Part shown: positions 25,833 to 35,573 of the stretch, one piece after another | How the letters are laid out: the number at the start of each line of letters is the position of its first letter | Numbering within the stretch: the stretch's first letter is position 1 | NCBI GenBank assembly: GCA_014075215.1 | Contig: CP046177.1 | Coordinates: 3,844,501-3,908,500, forward strand | Source of the DNA: Flavobacteriaceae bacterium | Lineage (GTDB): Bacteria > Bacteroidota > Bacteroidia > Flavobacteriales > Flavobacteriaceae | DNA: 64,000 nt | Direction of reading: 5' to 3' | The notes under the pieces: generated by a model | What the model was told of the DNA's origin: nothing | The model's input: the letters and a program-made list of their open reading frames with translations, nothing else | Databases searched by the model: none | Program-made: the position numbers and the translations under genes

Positions 25833-26614
25833 ATGAACATTGCCACATTTAAAAAGGAGTTGGATATTTTAGAAATAGGAAAAGAACTAGGATTGCAGAT
25901 TAATAACAAAGGACAATGTTTATGTCCGTTCCACAAAGACAAAAAACCAAGCTTGATGTTCTCCAGAGAAAAACAAATAGCCACCTGTTTTAGTGGGAAC
26001 TGTACCGCAGGCACGATGGATGTGATAGATTTAGTACAAAAGTTTTATAGTTGGGAATTACCCGAAACATTAAAATGGCTAGAGTCGGTAGCATCAACAA
26101 GCAAGTCGATAGCATCGACGGGCAATTTAAAACCATCCACCATCCACTATCAAGAACTTTTTAAAAAACTACAACCCAAGTTAAAACAAAGCAGCAATGC
26201 AAGAAATTATTTAGAAAGCAGACATTTAGATTATAAAAAGTTGGAAGCTGCTTTTAATAATGGTAAGGATTATGCTTCTTTAAAGCACTGTATTATTTTT
26301 CCATTAAAGGATAAAAACGGACAGATTGTGTCATTGTATGGAAGAAGCATTTATAAAGATGCAAAATACCCACATTTTTATACGAAGAACCGACAAGGTT
26401 TGTATCCAAAATACCCACCTGCAGCAACTAAAAAATTAATTATTATCGAAAGCATCATCGATGCTACCACCTTAGAACAACATTTTACATTGCCAAAAGA
26501 TACAGCGATTCTAGCGGCTTATGGCACAAACGGCATCACACCACAACACACGGAAGCCGTGAGCTATTTAAAAAGTTTAGAAGAAATTATCCTGTGGTTA
26601 GATGCCGACCATGC
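25833..26614 (+). pseudogene. Primase-helicase, 5' part, cut by IS110
   Basis: Zinc-finger and TOPRIM part identical to residues 1-260 of the protein at 17353. IS110 enters after LWLDADHA; the frame runs into the element and stops at 26651. The ATPase half continues at 27947. The N-terminal fragment alone could be a free primase domain, but the intact product is lost. Confidence 0.85.
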
Positions 26615-26736
26615 CTTTAGATTAGCAAATAGAAATAATTACTTAAAATAAAAACATAATAGTTATGATGAAATTTCTTTTTTTGCTTCTTTTTTTCTTT
26701 GTTAATAACTCTTATTTTGTTGATAACCAAAAACAC

Positions 26737-26876
26737 AAAAGAACGGAGTGAACTTTAGCGGCCAGCTAGCTTTTTAGAGCCATCCCCCGTATTAGTCTCC
26801 GTTCTTTTTAAAAGTTACTTAGAACCATATAGAATTTCAGTTTCTGCCCTTATTAAAGGTCTTAGTTTAAGTAACT
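26737..26876 (+). ncRNA. Candidate IS110 bridge RNA, copy 3
   Basis: Same stem-loops as at 8561-8700. The off-site insertion keeps the G-rich right target that could pair with CCCC of the loop. Confidence 0.6.
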
Positions 26877-26901
26877 ATTATTAATATCTAATTACAAAAT
26901 T

Positions 26902-27897
26902 ATGAAAACAAATGAAATTATCGGAATCGATGTCAGTAAATTATTAATTGATGTTTGTATCTATTCTAAACAAATTGTTCAACAGTTTGAGAACAGTAAA
27001 TCTGGATTTAAATTAATGCTAAAGTGGAGTTTTAAAAATTCGTCTTTCTCTAAAGAAGAAACCATGTTTGTATTTGAACATACAGGAATGTACTCTCATT
27101 TATTATCTGTGTCTTTAACTGAACAAAAATTATCTTTTTTCATAGCTTCTGGTTTAGAAATTAAAAGATCTATTGGTATTGCTCGTGGAAAGGATGACCA
27201 AATTGATGCCAAACGCATTGCTCTATATTGGTATCGATTAAAAGAAGAACTTAAACCCAGTAAGCTACCTAAAAGAAGTATATTACAACTAAAAAGTCTC
27301 TTATCTTTAAGGACAAAACTTAACAAACAAAGAGCTGGTTTTAAAGTTACTTTGAAAGAACAAAAAAGAATTTATAAAGCAAAAGAGTATAAAATAATCT
27401 TTGACGTTCAACAAAAAATGATTGCAGAACTAACCAAACAAATACACAAGATTAATACTCAAATGCAAGCTATTATTGACCAAAATATAATGTTAAAAGA
27501 AACCTATAAACTTGTTACTAGTGTTAAAGGTATAGGAATGCAAACTGCTATAATGATGATTGTGTTTACTGACAATTTTTCAAAATTTGAAAACTGGAGA
27601 AAGTTTGCCTCTTATTGTGGTGTTGCTCCTTTTCCTTACCAATCTGGAACTAGTATTAAAGGACGTACAAAAGTCTCTCATTTGGCTAATAAAAAATTGA
27701 AAGCAATTATTAATATGTGCGCTATTTCTGCTATACAACATAACCCAGAAATGAAATTATACTATCATAAAAGAATAAAACAAGGCAAAAGTAAAATGAG
27801 TACCGTTAACATTATTAGAAACAAATTAATAGCAAGAGTGTTTGCCGTTGTCAAACGACAAACACCCTATGTAGATACTTTTAAATTTGCTGCATAA
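26902..27897 (+). CDS. IS110-family transposase, copy 3 (Gly to Trp variant)
   Basis: Differs from the other four copies by one visible change, ALYGYRLK to ALYWYRLK, just after the catalytic KDDQIDAKR segment. A tryptophan at this place could weaken the enzyme. Otherwise identical. Confidence 0.95.
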   Translation: MKTNEIIGIDVSKLLIDVCIYSKQIVQQFENSKSGFKLMLKWSFKNSSFSKEETMFVFEHTGMYSHLLSVSLTEQKLSFFIASGLEIKRSIGIARGKDDQIDAKRIALYWYRLKEELKPSKLPKRSILQLKSLLSLRTKLNKQRAGFKVTLKEQKRIYKAKEYKIIFDVQQKMIAELTKQIHKINTQMQAIIDQNIMLKETYKLVTSVKGIGMQTAIMMIVFTDNFSKFENWRKFASYCGVAPFPYQSGTSIKGRTKVSHLANKKLKAIINMCAISAIQHNPEMKLYYHKRIKQGKSKMSTVNIIRNKLIARVFAVVKRQTPYVDTFKFAA

Positions 27898-27946
27898 ATT
27901 AGTAAAAATAATATCTCAACTTTTACTTGTTTTTATCATAGAATAC

Positions 27947-29675
27947 GGGTAAAAAAGCTACAGAAAAATATGCGAAAGAACTTGCAGAAAAATACCCTGA
28001 CGTACAAATTACCAAAGTTCCCACACTCGATGGCGAGGATATTAATTCTTTATTGGACAGCCATACTTCAGAAATATTTACCCAGTTTTTTGAAAATCGA
28101 ACACAAGCAATACCTGCCAAACAACTTAAAAAAAAATACAGCATCCAAATAGAAACTCATAAAACCAATTACCAAGATGAACATTTACACATCCAAGTAT
28201 TGGGCAAATTAGACATCAAAAATCTAGGTGCGCTTAGAGTTACATTAGTTGTAAAAAGCAAACACAATATGCATTACATTCCTGTTAGAAACACTTTAGA
28301 CCTTTATCACGGAGACCGTATAGAAAAGTTTGTAAGAACCTGCGCAGAGAAATTAGAAACCGGTACAAGTTTTATACGAAAAGCATTAAACACGCTTACA
28401 GAAAATTTAGAACATCATCGATTGCAACAGATAGAAATCACCAAGCAACAACAACAGGCAATGCCTGTAAATAGACAACTCACTCAGATAGAAAAACAAG
28501 CTGCGCTTGTGCTTTTAAAGGACAAAGATTTTATAAAAAAGTTGACTCAAAAATTACAAGATACAGGCATTGTAGGCGAAGAGAAAAAAGCCCTTTTTTT
28601 ATTTACGATTCTATTAAGTCATCAAATGAACCACACGCTACACGCCATGGTACAAGGCACTTCGGGAAGTGGGAAAAGTCATCTGATAAAAAAAGTGGCC
28701 GACTGTATGTTTAATCAAAACAAAATCAAAAGGTTTACTAGAGTTAGTGAGAAAAGTTTTTACAATTATGGGAGTTACGACCTACAGCATTGTGGAATCA
28801 TCTTAGAAGATTACGACGGTTTAGGAGAAGAAGCCCAGTTGGCTTGGAGAGAATTGCAAAGTAACGGACAACTAAGCAGCAGCGTGAGTTTAAAAAACGA
28901 AATCACAGGCGAGATAAAAAGTGGAGAAAAACATGTCTATGGTCCGATTGCTTCTTTAGTGGCTACCACAAAATTTAGATTGTATGAAGATAACCAAAGT
29001 AGAGTGTTTACCATTGCCATTGATGAGAGTGAACAGCAAACAGAAAAGGTGCTAGCCTACATGGCACAAAAATCCTCAAAAGGCATCACGGATGCCCAAG
29101 AGCAGCAAGCTGTTTTAGAAATCCAAAACTTAGTGAGTTTATTAAAACCCTATTCTGTACAAAATAAGTACCGATTGCACTTGCCAAAAACCACACAACA
29201 GCGTAGAAGACTTACCCAAATGCTTCATGATTTTATAGAACAAATAACTTTATTACACCAGTACAATCGGCAGCGAATCGCTGCAGATACACAAGAACCA
29301 CAAACGCTAATCACAAAACTGGAAGATCTGGAACTGGCAGTAGATCTGATGTTTGAAAGCATTGTATTAAAAACCGATGAACTCGATGGAATCCTACGAC
29401 AGTTCTATGAAAACCTAAAAAAGTACATCACTCCCAAAGGAGAAAATACCGATTTTACACAACGAGAAATACGCCAAGAATTTAGGATTAGTAAAAGTCA
29501 GACCCAACGTTATTTTAATGAATTACTGGAATTAGAATACATCCAAAAAAGCAGTGTTGGTGGTAGAAATACCTTTGTTTATAAGATTGCCTATTGGGAT
29601 AATTTAGAGAAATTGCGAACAGAAATAAGAGGCTATTTATACAAACAAATCCAAGCGTATAAAGACAAATCCTAA
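27947..29675 (+). pseudogene. Primase-helicase, 3' part, after IS110
   Basis: Continues the frame of 25833 from GKKATEKYAKELAEKY onwards; a formal start (TTG) at 28053 gives a 540-residue product that holds the complete ATPase and winged-helix domains. This is close in extent to the natural stand-alone ATPases (511-518 aa) of the other heads, so the fragment could still be functional if translated. No promoter seen apart from possible read-through from the IS. Confidence 0.8.
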
Positions 29676-29690
29676 AAAGACAAGCATCCT

Positions 29691-29744
29691 TGGGTCGGTT
29701 ATGGGTCAGTTATGGGTCGGTCGTGGGTCGGTCGTGGGTCGGTC
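29691..29744 (+). repeat. Five 11-bp direct repeats (iteron-like), copy 2
   Basis: Identical to 19879-19932, TGGGTCGGTNN units in 11-base phase. Confidence 0.8.
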
Positions 29745-29901
29745 AAAACATTGATAATCAACAAATAATCTAGTAGCAACCCAGTTACCCAGAACAAGAA
29801 TAAATAAGGGAAATAAAAAATTGCCATAAAACCCCACCCTTTAAAAGCTGACATCTCCATCTTTTAACCTTCTAACTTTTTAACTTTCTAACACAACAAC
29901 C

Positions 29902-30453
29902 ATGAACACCCGTTACAAAAAACAGGCAGTAAAACGCTATGTAAAAATTGAAAAAATCAAATACAGAAAGTATCATATTAAAGATTTTAATTTGCTGATA
30001 AAATTGATTTATCCCAAACGAGTGGTACTCAATCCTTATCATAAATTACTAGAAAAAACAGGAAGTTTTAGCAAAGTACATTTAGAGCTGATTAAAGAAA
30101 CAACGGCTAATTTTACCATTTTAAATGAGATGCACCGAGACCAAGATAAATATGGGAGATTGTATACTGTGAGAGAAGATTTAAACAATGCCATTTATTT
30201 TTTACAAAACGAGTTAAAACTCAAAGAACAAGATATTTTACTGGGTGCTTCTACACGTTGGTTTTACCATGAAATTCATTGGCAATTTTACGATAGCGTT
30301 TTTACAAGCAGAGAAGTCGCCTTACAACTTAGAAAAGCCAAAAGTACGGTGTATCATCATTTAACGGAATTGGTCGATAGAGAATTGGTAGAAATCGTAG
30401 GAAAACGAAACACAGCATATATTTATCAAATCAAAGCAAAATCCGAACACTAA
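29902..30453 (+). CDS. Winged-helix protein beside iterons, copy 2
   Basis: Identical to the 183-residue protein at 20090-20641, in the same position after the iterons and before the 1.25-kb repeat. Confidence 0.7.
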   Translation: MNTRYKKQAVKRYVKIEKIKYRKYHIKDFNLLIKLIYPKRVVLNPYHKLLEKTGSFSKVHLELIKETTANFTILNEMHRDQDKYGRLYTVREDLNNAIYFLQNELKLKEQDILLGASTRWFYHEIHWQFYDSVFTSREVALQLRKAKSTVYHHLTELVDRELVEIVGKRNTAYIYQIKAKSEH

Positions 30454-30459
30454 AGAATC

Positions 30460-31709
30460 GGTTGTAAGGTGTTCGCTACGCCCCTCTGTGCAGCACTTTT
30501 TTTTGGCCAAAAAAAAATACATCGGCTTACAGCCGTTTTTGTCCAAAAAAAAGCTGCTGCCTCCCTGCTTCTGCTCCGCTCACTCGCAGCTCCTCTGTAT
30601 TTTTGTTAGGCTCCTATGGGTCGCCTACAAAAATCCACCGCTGCTTATCGGGCGCAGCCGCTGGTGCCAAAGCCTACTGCGCATTTTTTTTTAATCGATT
30701 TATTATTTTTATAATAAGGAGAAAAAAAATGCTTGTGGCGCGTCCACGCTGCTCACTTAATCGTTCGCAGACAATGTGTCCACGTCGGCTTTGGCGCTGC
30801 GCTTTCGCTGCGCTGGTTTTGCGTACAACGCAGAACACTCAATCGGCGTTGGCCTCTATAAACAGTACGGTTAAATCAAAAAAAGGGAAATACATAGTGG
30901 GCTATTATCCTGAAATGAGTTGACCGTTTTTTTAGCTAAATCCTAAAATAGATTTACAACCCGGAATCAATCCTAAAATGAGTTTACAGTTTTTAAAATC
31001 AGTACGGAAAACACTTGAGATATCACAGAGGGAAGAACTTACCATAAACGATGTAGTTCCGATGCTGAACGCACTATCGCTTGTCGGTTTTAAAAAGCTG
31101 ACGATTTATCTCCCTGCTATAACCCTTTCTATAAATCCTCATCTTTTTAAAACGGAGGTAAACCGTTTTAATAATTGGCGATTTTTTAGAGGTGGAAAAA
31201 AGCCAGGGGAAAAATCGACAAGTATTAAAATGAAGCAACCGAAGGGCGCTAGTCTTCACAAAGAGCATAAAAAAAGAAGCTACCTAATTAAAAGATAACT
31301 TCTTACTTAGCAAACGATTTTAGTCCTCTAAGACGTCGTAGCTAAAATACGACTTTTTTACTTAAAAATCAAAGCTATTATCATCAATCTTAGTTCCACT
31401 GTGCGCTCAGGTAGCTATGAGCCTGGAGTATTTTACATAATTTACATTATAACTTACAAGCGAAGAACCGATCAAATAGTAAACTCCTGAATTTGTATTA
31501 TAATGCCAATTATGTACAAATATCGAGGGAAAGGAAACGGAAAAAACACAGGGGTTTTGAGGAACGAAAATACTGGGTTTTTGGAGTGCGGATTTAATCA
31601 TAAAATCATATATTTACAATGGTCATGAAGTGAGGACGTTCTTAAAAAAATCTGTTTTTGTCAGGTATAAGCGATAAAAAATGGGCTTTTATTAAAAAAA
31701 ACGCATAAA
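30460..31709 (+). repeat. 1.25-kb structured repeat of type I heads, copy 3
   Basis: Same as 20648-21897. Identity stops sharply at CGCATAAA; from the next base this cassette reads GTTATATCCTTTTGG, where the other three read CGTCTATCCCTTTGG. This shows the head/RHS-CT crossover point to within a few bases. Confidence 0.85.
30978..31298 (+). CDS. Doubtful small gene within the 1.25-kb repeat, copy 3
   Basis: Same 106-residue frame as at 21166. Weak case for coding. Confidence 0.25.
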   Translation: MSLQFLKSVRKTLEISQREELTINDVVPMLNALSLVGFKKLTIYLPAITLSINPHLFKTEVNRFNNWRFFRGGKKPGEKSTSIKMKQPKGASLHKEHKKRSYLIKR

Positions 31710-31725
31710 GTTATATCCTTTTGGG

Positions 31726-32676
31726 TTGAAACACAAGGGTTACAATAACGTAATTAATGGAACGCATCATCCTTATGGGTACAATGGAAAGGAAGAAAAT
31801 GAAGAACTTGGATTAAATACTTTGGATTATGGTGCTAGAAATTATCAAGCAGATTTAGGTAGATGGTTTGGGATAGATGGAATGGCAGAAAAGTACTTGT
31901 CAAATTCTCCATACCATTATGCTAATAATAATCCAATCTTAAATTTTGATGTTGACGGAAATTATTTTGTAAATTTTAGATCTTTGTTTACTGCAATGAC
32001 CTTTCAACAAAATTCAAGACAACAAATGGAAAAGAATAATAAAAGCATTGAGCAATTGCAGGGATTAATTGACGGTGGAAATCTTTCAGAAAAAGCAGTT
32101 GCTAATTTAAATGGTTTGATAGGTGGTCTGGAAGGTGCTAATTCAGAATTACAATCCTCTATAGATGAAGTTTCTACTTTAATGGGGTCTAGTCAAGGTT
32201 ATAATATTGAAGATGCTGGCGCTTTTGCATCAAGTGGACATACTACATATAATTTTAATACTGGAGTTGTTAATATAAAAGCTCCTTTAGGAAATGGTTT
32301 TGGTTTATTAGGACATGAAATACATCATGCATATCAGTTTGATCAAGGTATAACAAGTCTTTCAGATGGAAGTCCTATACAGAAAAGTAAATTAATAGGC
32401 GTCGATTTGGCTGATGAATGGAATGCTTATAAAAGACAAAATGCTATTGAACCAGGAACATCTTATGATACGTATAATGAATTGAATAATGATACTAGTT
32501 CTCCTTATGCTAACCATCCTAGAACACCAAAAAGTGTTAGTGAACATGCTTTAATACAGAAGATATTAAAGTCTAATGGAACTAAAGCACAAAAAGCTAA
32601 ATGGTTAAATCAAGAATCTTCTAGAAAGAATCAGGCGTTTAGAATTAATGGAAAAACTTATGATGGGAAAAATTAG
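31726..32676 (+). CDS. RHS C-terminal toxin with HExxH zinc peptidase domain
   Basis: The RHS frame can be read from 31714 (YPFGLKHKGYNN) and has only TTG at 31726 as a formal start. Core motifs ENEELGLNTLDYGARNY, LGRWFGIDG and NFDVDG. The effector domain contains LLGHEIHHAYQ (His197, Glu198, His201) and DLADEWNAYKRQ. It is a diverged sibling of the toxin at 10.4-11.5 kb, which sits behind a type II leader, so the same effector has been joined to two different heads. Overlaps its immunity gene by 29 bases. Confidence 0.8.
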   Translation: MKHKGYNNVINGTHHPYGYNGKEENEELGLNTLDYGARNYQADLGRWFGIDGMAEKYLSNSPYHYANNNPILNFDVDGNYFVNFRSLFTAMTFQQNSRQQMEKNNKSIEQLQGLIDGGNLSEKAVANLNGLIGGLEGANSELQSSIDEVSTLMGSSQGYNIEDAGAFASSGHTTYNFNTGVVNIKAPLGNGFGLLGHEIHHAYQFDQGITSLSDGSPIQKSKLIGVDLADEWNAYKRQNAIEPGTSYDTYNELNNDTSSPYANHPRTPKSVSEHALIQKILKSNGTKAQKAKWLNQESSRKNQAFRINGKTYDGKN

Positions 32677-33334
32677 AAATTTTAGTTTAATATTTTTAAG
32701 TGTACTTGTCTCTTGTTGTAGCGTTAAGAAACATACAGAAGTTCAAAGTGATTTAAAAAATAAGAACATATTAGGAAGGTATGTTAAAGATGATACGCCA
32801 TATAAAACTCCAAATAGCGAAGAAATTATTTTGCTAGCTAATAATGTTGTAAACTATAATTTAAGTGTCGAATTTTATGGTACTCATTCGTTTGAAGGTA
32901 TGTGGAAGTTAGAGAAAGATACACTAAACCTATCTTTTGATATTCCTCCAGAAAAAAAACAAGGTAAAATCGATGTTTTTTATGAGAATGATAAACAAAA
33001 GACAGTTGATTTGACAATAGTTGATAATGAAAATAATAGTTTGGGAGGTTATTCTATCTTTCTTGATGATAAGGAACAGTTGATAACTTCAAAGACTTTA
33101 CAGATTAAACCTCAGTTTATTAGAAAAATAAAAATAGATACAGCAGAAGAAGTTTATGAAAAACAGATTAATAAGTTTGTTGATACAGATATGAAAATAG
33201 TTTTAACCCCGAATCAATATAGATATGCTCTTTACGATTTTCTAAAAACAAAATGGCTTATTAAGTCAAATCGTTTGATTTATCTCGAAAATGGTATCCC
33301 TAATAAGAAATATTCACTCATTAAAATTAAGTGA
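32648..33334 (+). CDS. Lipoprotein immunity protein, 228 aa
   Basis: Lipoprotein leader with lipobox in FLSVLVSCCSV; the likely start is one of the methionines in MEKLMMGK. Homologous to the immunity protein at 9.75-10.4 kb but with a natural C-terminus (NGIPNKKYSLIKIK). Surface or periplasmic location suggests the HExxH toxin acts outside the cytoplasm. Confidence 0.75.
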   Translation: MEKLMMGKIRNFSLIFLSVLVSCCSVKKHTEVQSDLKNKNILGRYVKDDTPYKTPNSEEIILLANNVVNYNLSVEFYGTHSFEGMWKLEKDTLNLSFDIPPEKKQGKIDVFYENDKQKTVDLTIVDNENNSLGGYSIFLDDKEQLITSKTLQIKPQFIRKIKIDTAEEVYEKQINKFVDTDMKIVLTPNQYRYALYDFLKTKWLIKSNRLIYLENGIPNKKYSLIKIK

Positions 33335-33360
33335 TTGAATTTCATTGTTTAAAAACCCAG

Positions 33361-33425
33361 GATGGTGCTAGTATGTCACGTACTGGCTACCGCTAGAATT
33401 TTTCTAGTGGCGGGTAAGAGTAAGA
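33361..33425 (+). other. Cassette boundary site, hairpin variant D, unoccupied
   Basis: CCCAG then GATGGTGCTAGTATGTCACG, hairpin CCGCTAG-AATTTTT-CTAGTGG at 33390-33410, then CGGGTAAGAGTAAG. No IS110 at this site. Confidence 0.6.
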
Positions 33426-33474
33426 AATAATTATACAAAACTACAGACATTGTAAAAATGTTTGTGGTTTTCTT

Positions 33475-33786
33475 TTATACAAACTTTTTAATAATGGCTT
33501 TTAGCAGGGTTCTATCCTCTGTGGGTAAGTTCTGTGCTTTTTGTAAAAGCTCATTGAGTTCGGTATCATTTTGCTTGTAAAGTCCGCAAAGAATGTCTAG
33601 GCTTACCTCTAATTTTTGAGCCAATGCAATCGCTACATCAAGCTTTGGTACTACTTCTCCTCTTTCATAACGTGCAATATTACCTAGCCCTATCCTTAAA
33701 TGAGTAGCCAATTGCTTTTGAGTGAGCTGTTTTTGAGTTCTATAATGCTTTAGATTTTGGATAAAATCAGTAAGATTTGAGTTCAT
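33475..33786 (-). CDS. Xre-family repressor, 103 aa
   Basis: HTH protein MNSNLTDFIQNLKHYRTQKQ, with QKQLATHLRIGLGNIARYER as the helix-turn-helix and a short leucine-rich tail. Divergent from the ATPase gene at 33928. Related to the Xre at 43.1 kb and less to the one at 16.8 kb. Likely represses the recombinase operon through the TATCCA sites between the genes. Confidence 0.85.
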   Translation of the reverse strand: MNSNLTDFIQNLKHYRTQKQLTQKQLATHLRIGLGNIARYERGEVVPKLDVAIALAQKLEVSLDILCGLYKQNDTELNELLQKAQNLPTEDRTLLKAIIKKFV

Positions 33787-33846
33787 AAAAAAGAAATTTA
33801 AAAAAAGTTTGTGTGTATTTCTGTATAAAAATAAGGGGTTTTAGTG

Positions 33847-33927
33847 TGGTATCCAGATATGGATATTGATTTATTATTCATTTATGGATACCTTAGATTT
33901 ATAAACAATTTAAAAGAGTATCCAAAT
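33847..33927 (+). promoter_or_regulatory. Xre operator region with TATCCA palindromes
   Basis: TATCCA-GATA-TGGATA at 33850-33865, a half-site TATGGATACC at 33884-33892 and GTATCCA just before the ATG at 33928. The same three-site pattern recurs at 43501-43579 before the related ATPase gene, with different spacer bases, which supports a regulatory role. Confidence 0.6.
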
Positions 33928-35484
33928 ATGAACATTTTAGATACAGAAAACCCAAATAATTATCAGTACAAGACAAATCATTTAGAAATTCATATTCTAG
34001 GCGGATTAAGAACTAATAAATTAGAAAGTTTACGAGTAACGTTATCGGTTCAAAAGCTGAAATCAAATAACGCTTCGACAAGCTCAGCCCATAGCATTCT
34101 AAGACATAGTATTGATTTATACAACGATAACCAAGTAGAAAAGTTTGTCAGAAGAATAGCAGAACGTTTAGAGATTGGGACGAGTGTCGTCCGCAAAGTT
34201 TTACAAGAACTTACGCACGAGCTAGAGAACTATCGTTTTTTACTACTACAAAAAGAAACAGAATCAAACAAACCATTTATAAAAGAATTAACTGCTAGTG
34301 AAGAAAAAGAAGCCATTGCCTTTTTAGAAAGGGAGAATTTGCTAGAGAGAACTAATAAGTACATTGGAACAAGCGGCGTGATTGGAGAAGAAACAAATAG
34401 ACTTCTGATGTACTTATTATTTACTTCTCGTAAAACAAACAATCCACTTCATTGTATAAGTTTGGGAAGTAGCGGAGTTGGAAAAACACATTTGCAATCT
34501 AAAGTTGGAGAACTCATACCACAAGAAGATATACTCGAAGTCACTACACTCTCTGCCAATGCCTTATACTACTTTGCAAAAACAGAACTCTCTCATAGAA
34601 TTATTTTGATAGAAGATTTAGACGGCGTACAAAAAGTATTATACACCATTCGAGAATTTGCCAGTAAAAAGTGGATAAAAAAAAGAGTAGTCCATAAAGA
34701 TAAAAACGGAGTAAGTAAAACCATTCCCTTAGAAGTACAAGGACCTGTTTGTATTGCAGGAGCTACCACACAAGAAAGTATTTATGAAGACAATGCCAAT
34801 CGTAGTTTTTTACTCTATATAGATGAAAGCTCAGAACAAGACAAACGTATCATGGATTATCAACGACTGGTTATTGCAGGAAAAATAGATGAGACAGAAC
34901 AAATAAAAGCTAGAGAAGTTTTACAAAACGTACAAAGAATATTAAAACCCATCAAAGTAATTAATCCCTATGCAGAACACTTATCTCTTCCATTGTCAGT
35001 GTTTAAACCTCGACGTACAAACAGTCACTATTTGCAATTTATAAATGCCATCACATTTTATCATCAGTATCAAAGAGAACAAAAAGTAAATAAGGAAACT
35101 GGAGAAGTTTATATCGAGACAGAAATCGAAGATATCAAAGAAGCCAATGAATTAATTATTGATGTTTTACTTAGAAAATCAGATACACTTACAGGAGCAG
35201 TTAGAAATCATTTAGAGAAGTTGAAATTGTATCTTAAAGAGAAGAATCAAATCAAGTTTACAAGTTCCGAAATCCGTAGAAACTTACGAGTAAAAGAAAC
35301 CACATTAAGACGTTATCATAAACAATTACTCTTAGAGAATTACATCAAGAAAGTACAAGGTGAAAAAGGACAGTTATATCATTTTGAAATTGTTGACATG
35401 AAAGAATATAGTGAACTCAAAGACCTGGTAACAAAGTCACTAAATAACTGTATCGAACAGATAAACCTCGCCACTACGCCATAG
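33928..35484 (+). CDS. P-loop ATPase of type I head, 518 aa
   Basis: Close homologue of the protein at 46-1581: start MNILDTENPNNYQYK, Walker A GSSGVGKT, IEDLDGVQKVLYTIRE, and a C-terminal winged helix (TSSEIRRNLRVKETTLRRY). The open frame begins at 33844, but the Met at 33928 matches the homologues and leaves the operator upstream. It carries an 8-residue insertion (NASTSSAH) absent from homologues, encoded by the palindromic repeat word CTTCGACAAGCTCAG. Two recombinase genes follow. Confidence 0.8.
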   Translation: MNILDTENPNNYQYKTNHLEIHILGGLRTNKLESLRVTLSVQKLKSNNASTSSAHSILRHSIDLYNDNQVEKFVRRIAERLEIGTSVVRKVLQELTHELENYRFLLLQKETESNKPFIKELTASEEKEAIAFLERENLLERTNKYIGTSGVIGEETNRLLMYLLFTSRKTNNPLHCISLGSSGVGKTHLQSKVGELIPQEDILEVTTLSANALYYFAKTELSHRIILIEDLDGVQKVLYTIREFASKKWIKKRVVHKDKNGVSKTIPLEVQGPVCIAGATTQESIYEDNANRSFLLYIDESSEQDKRIMDYQRLVIAGKIDETEQIKAREVLQNVQRILKPIKVINPYAEHLSLPLSVFKPRRTNSHYLQFINAITFYHQYQREQKVNKETGEVYIETEIEDIKEANELIIDVLLRKSDTLTGAVRNHLEKLKLYLKEKNQIKFTSSEIRRNLRVKETTLRRYHKQLLLENYIKKVQGEKGQLYHFEIVDMKEYSELKDLVTKSLNNCIEQINLATTP

Positions 35485-35573
35485 GTTCGCCACAACAGAA
35501 TGGCGAAGTTAAGTATTACATACACAATTTGTTATATCTACTTCGCAACCAAACTTCAAAAAAGGTCAAGCAC

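Larger units (their letters stand above)
26615..27946 (+). mobile_element. IS110-family insertion sequence, copy 3 (inside primase gene)
   Basis: The only copy not at a boundary site. Flanks CCATGC and GGGTAAAA join to the uninterrupted sequence at 18129-18142, which fixes both ends of the element and shows zero target duplication. The target still has C on the left and GGG on the right, as the other insertions do. Confidence 0.95.
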
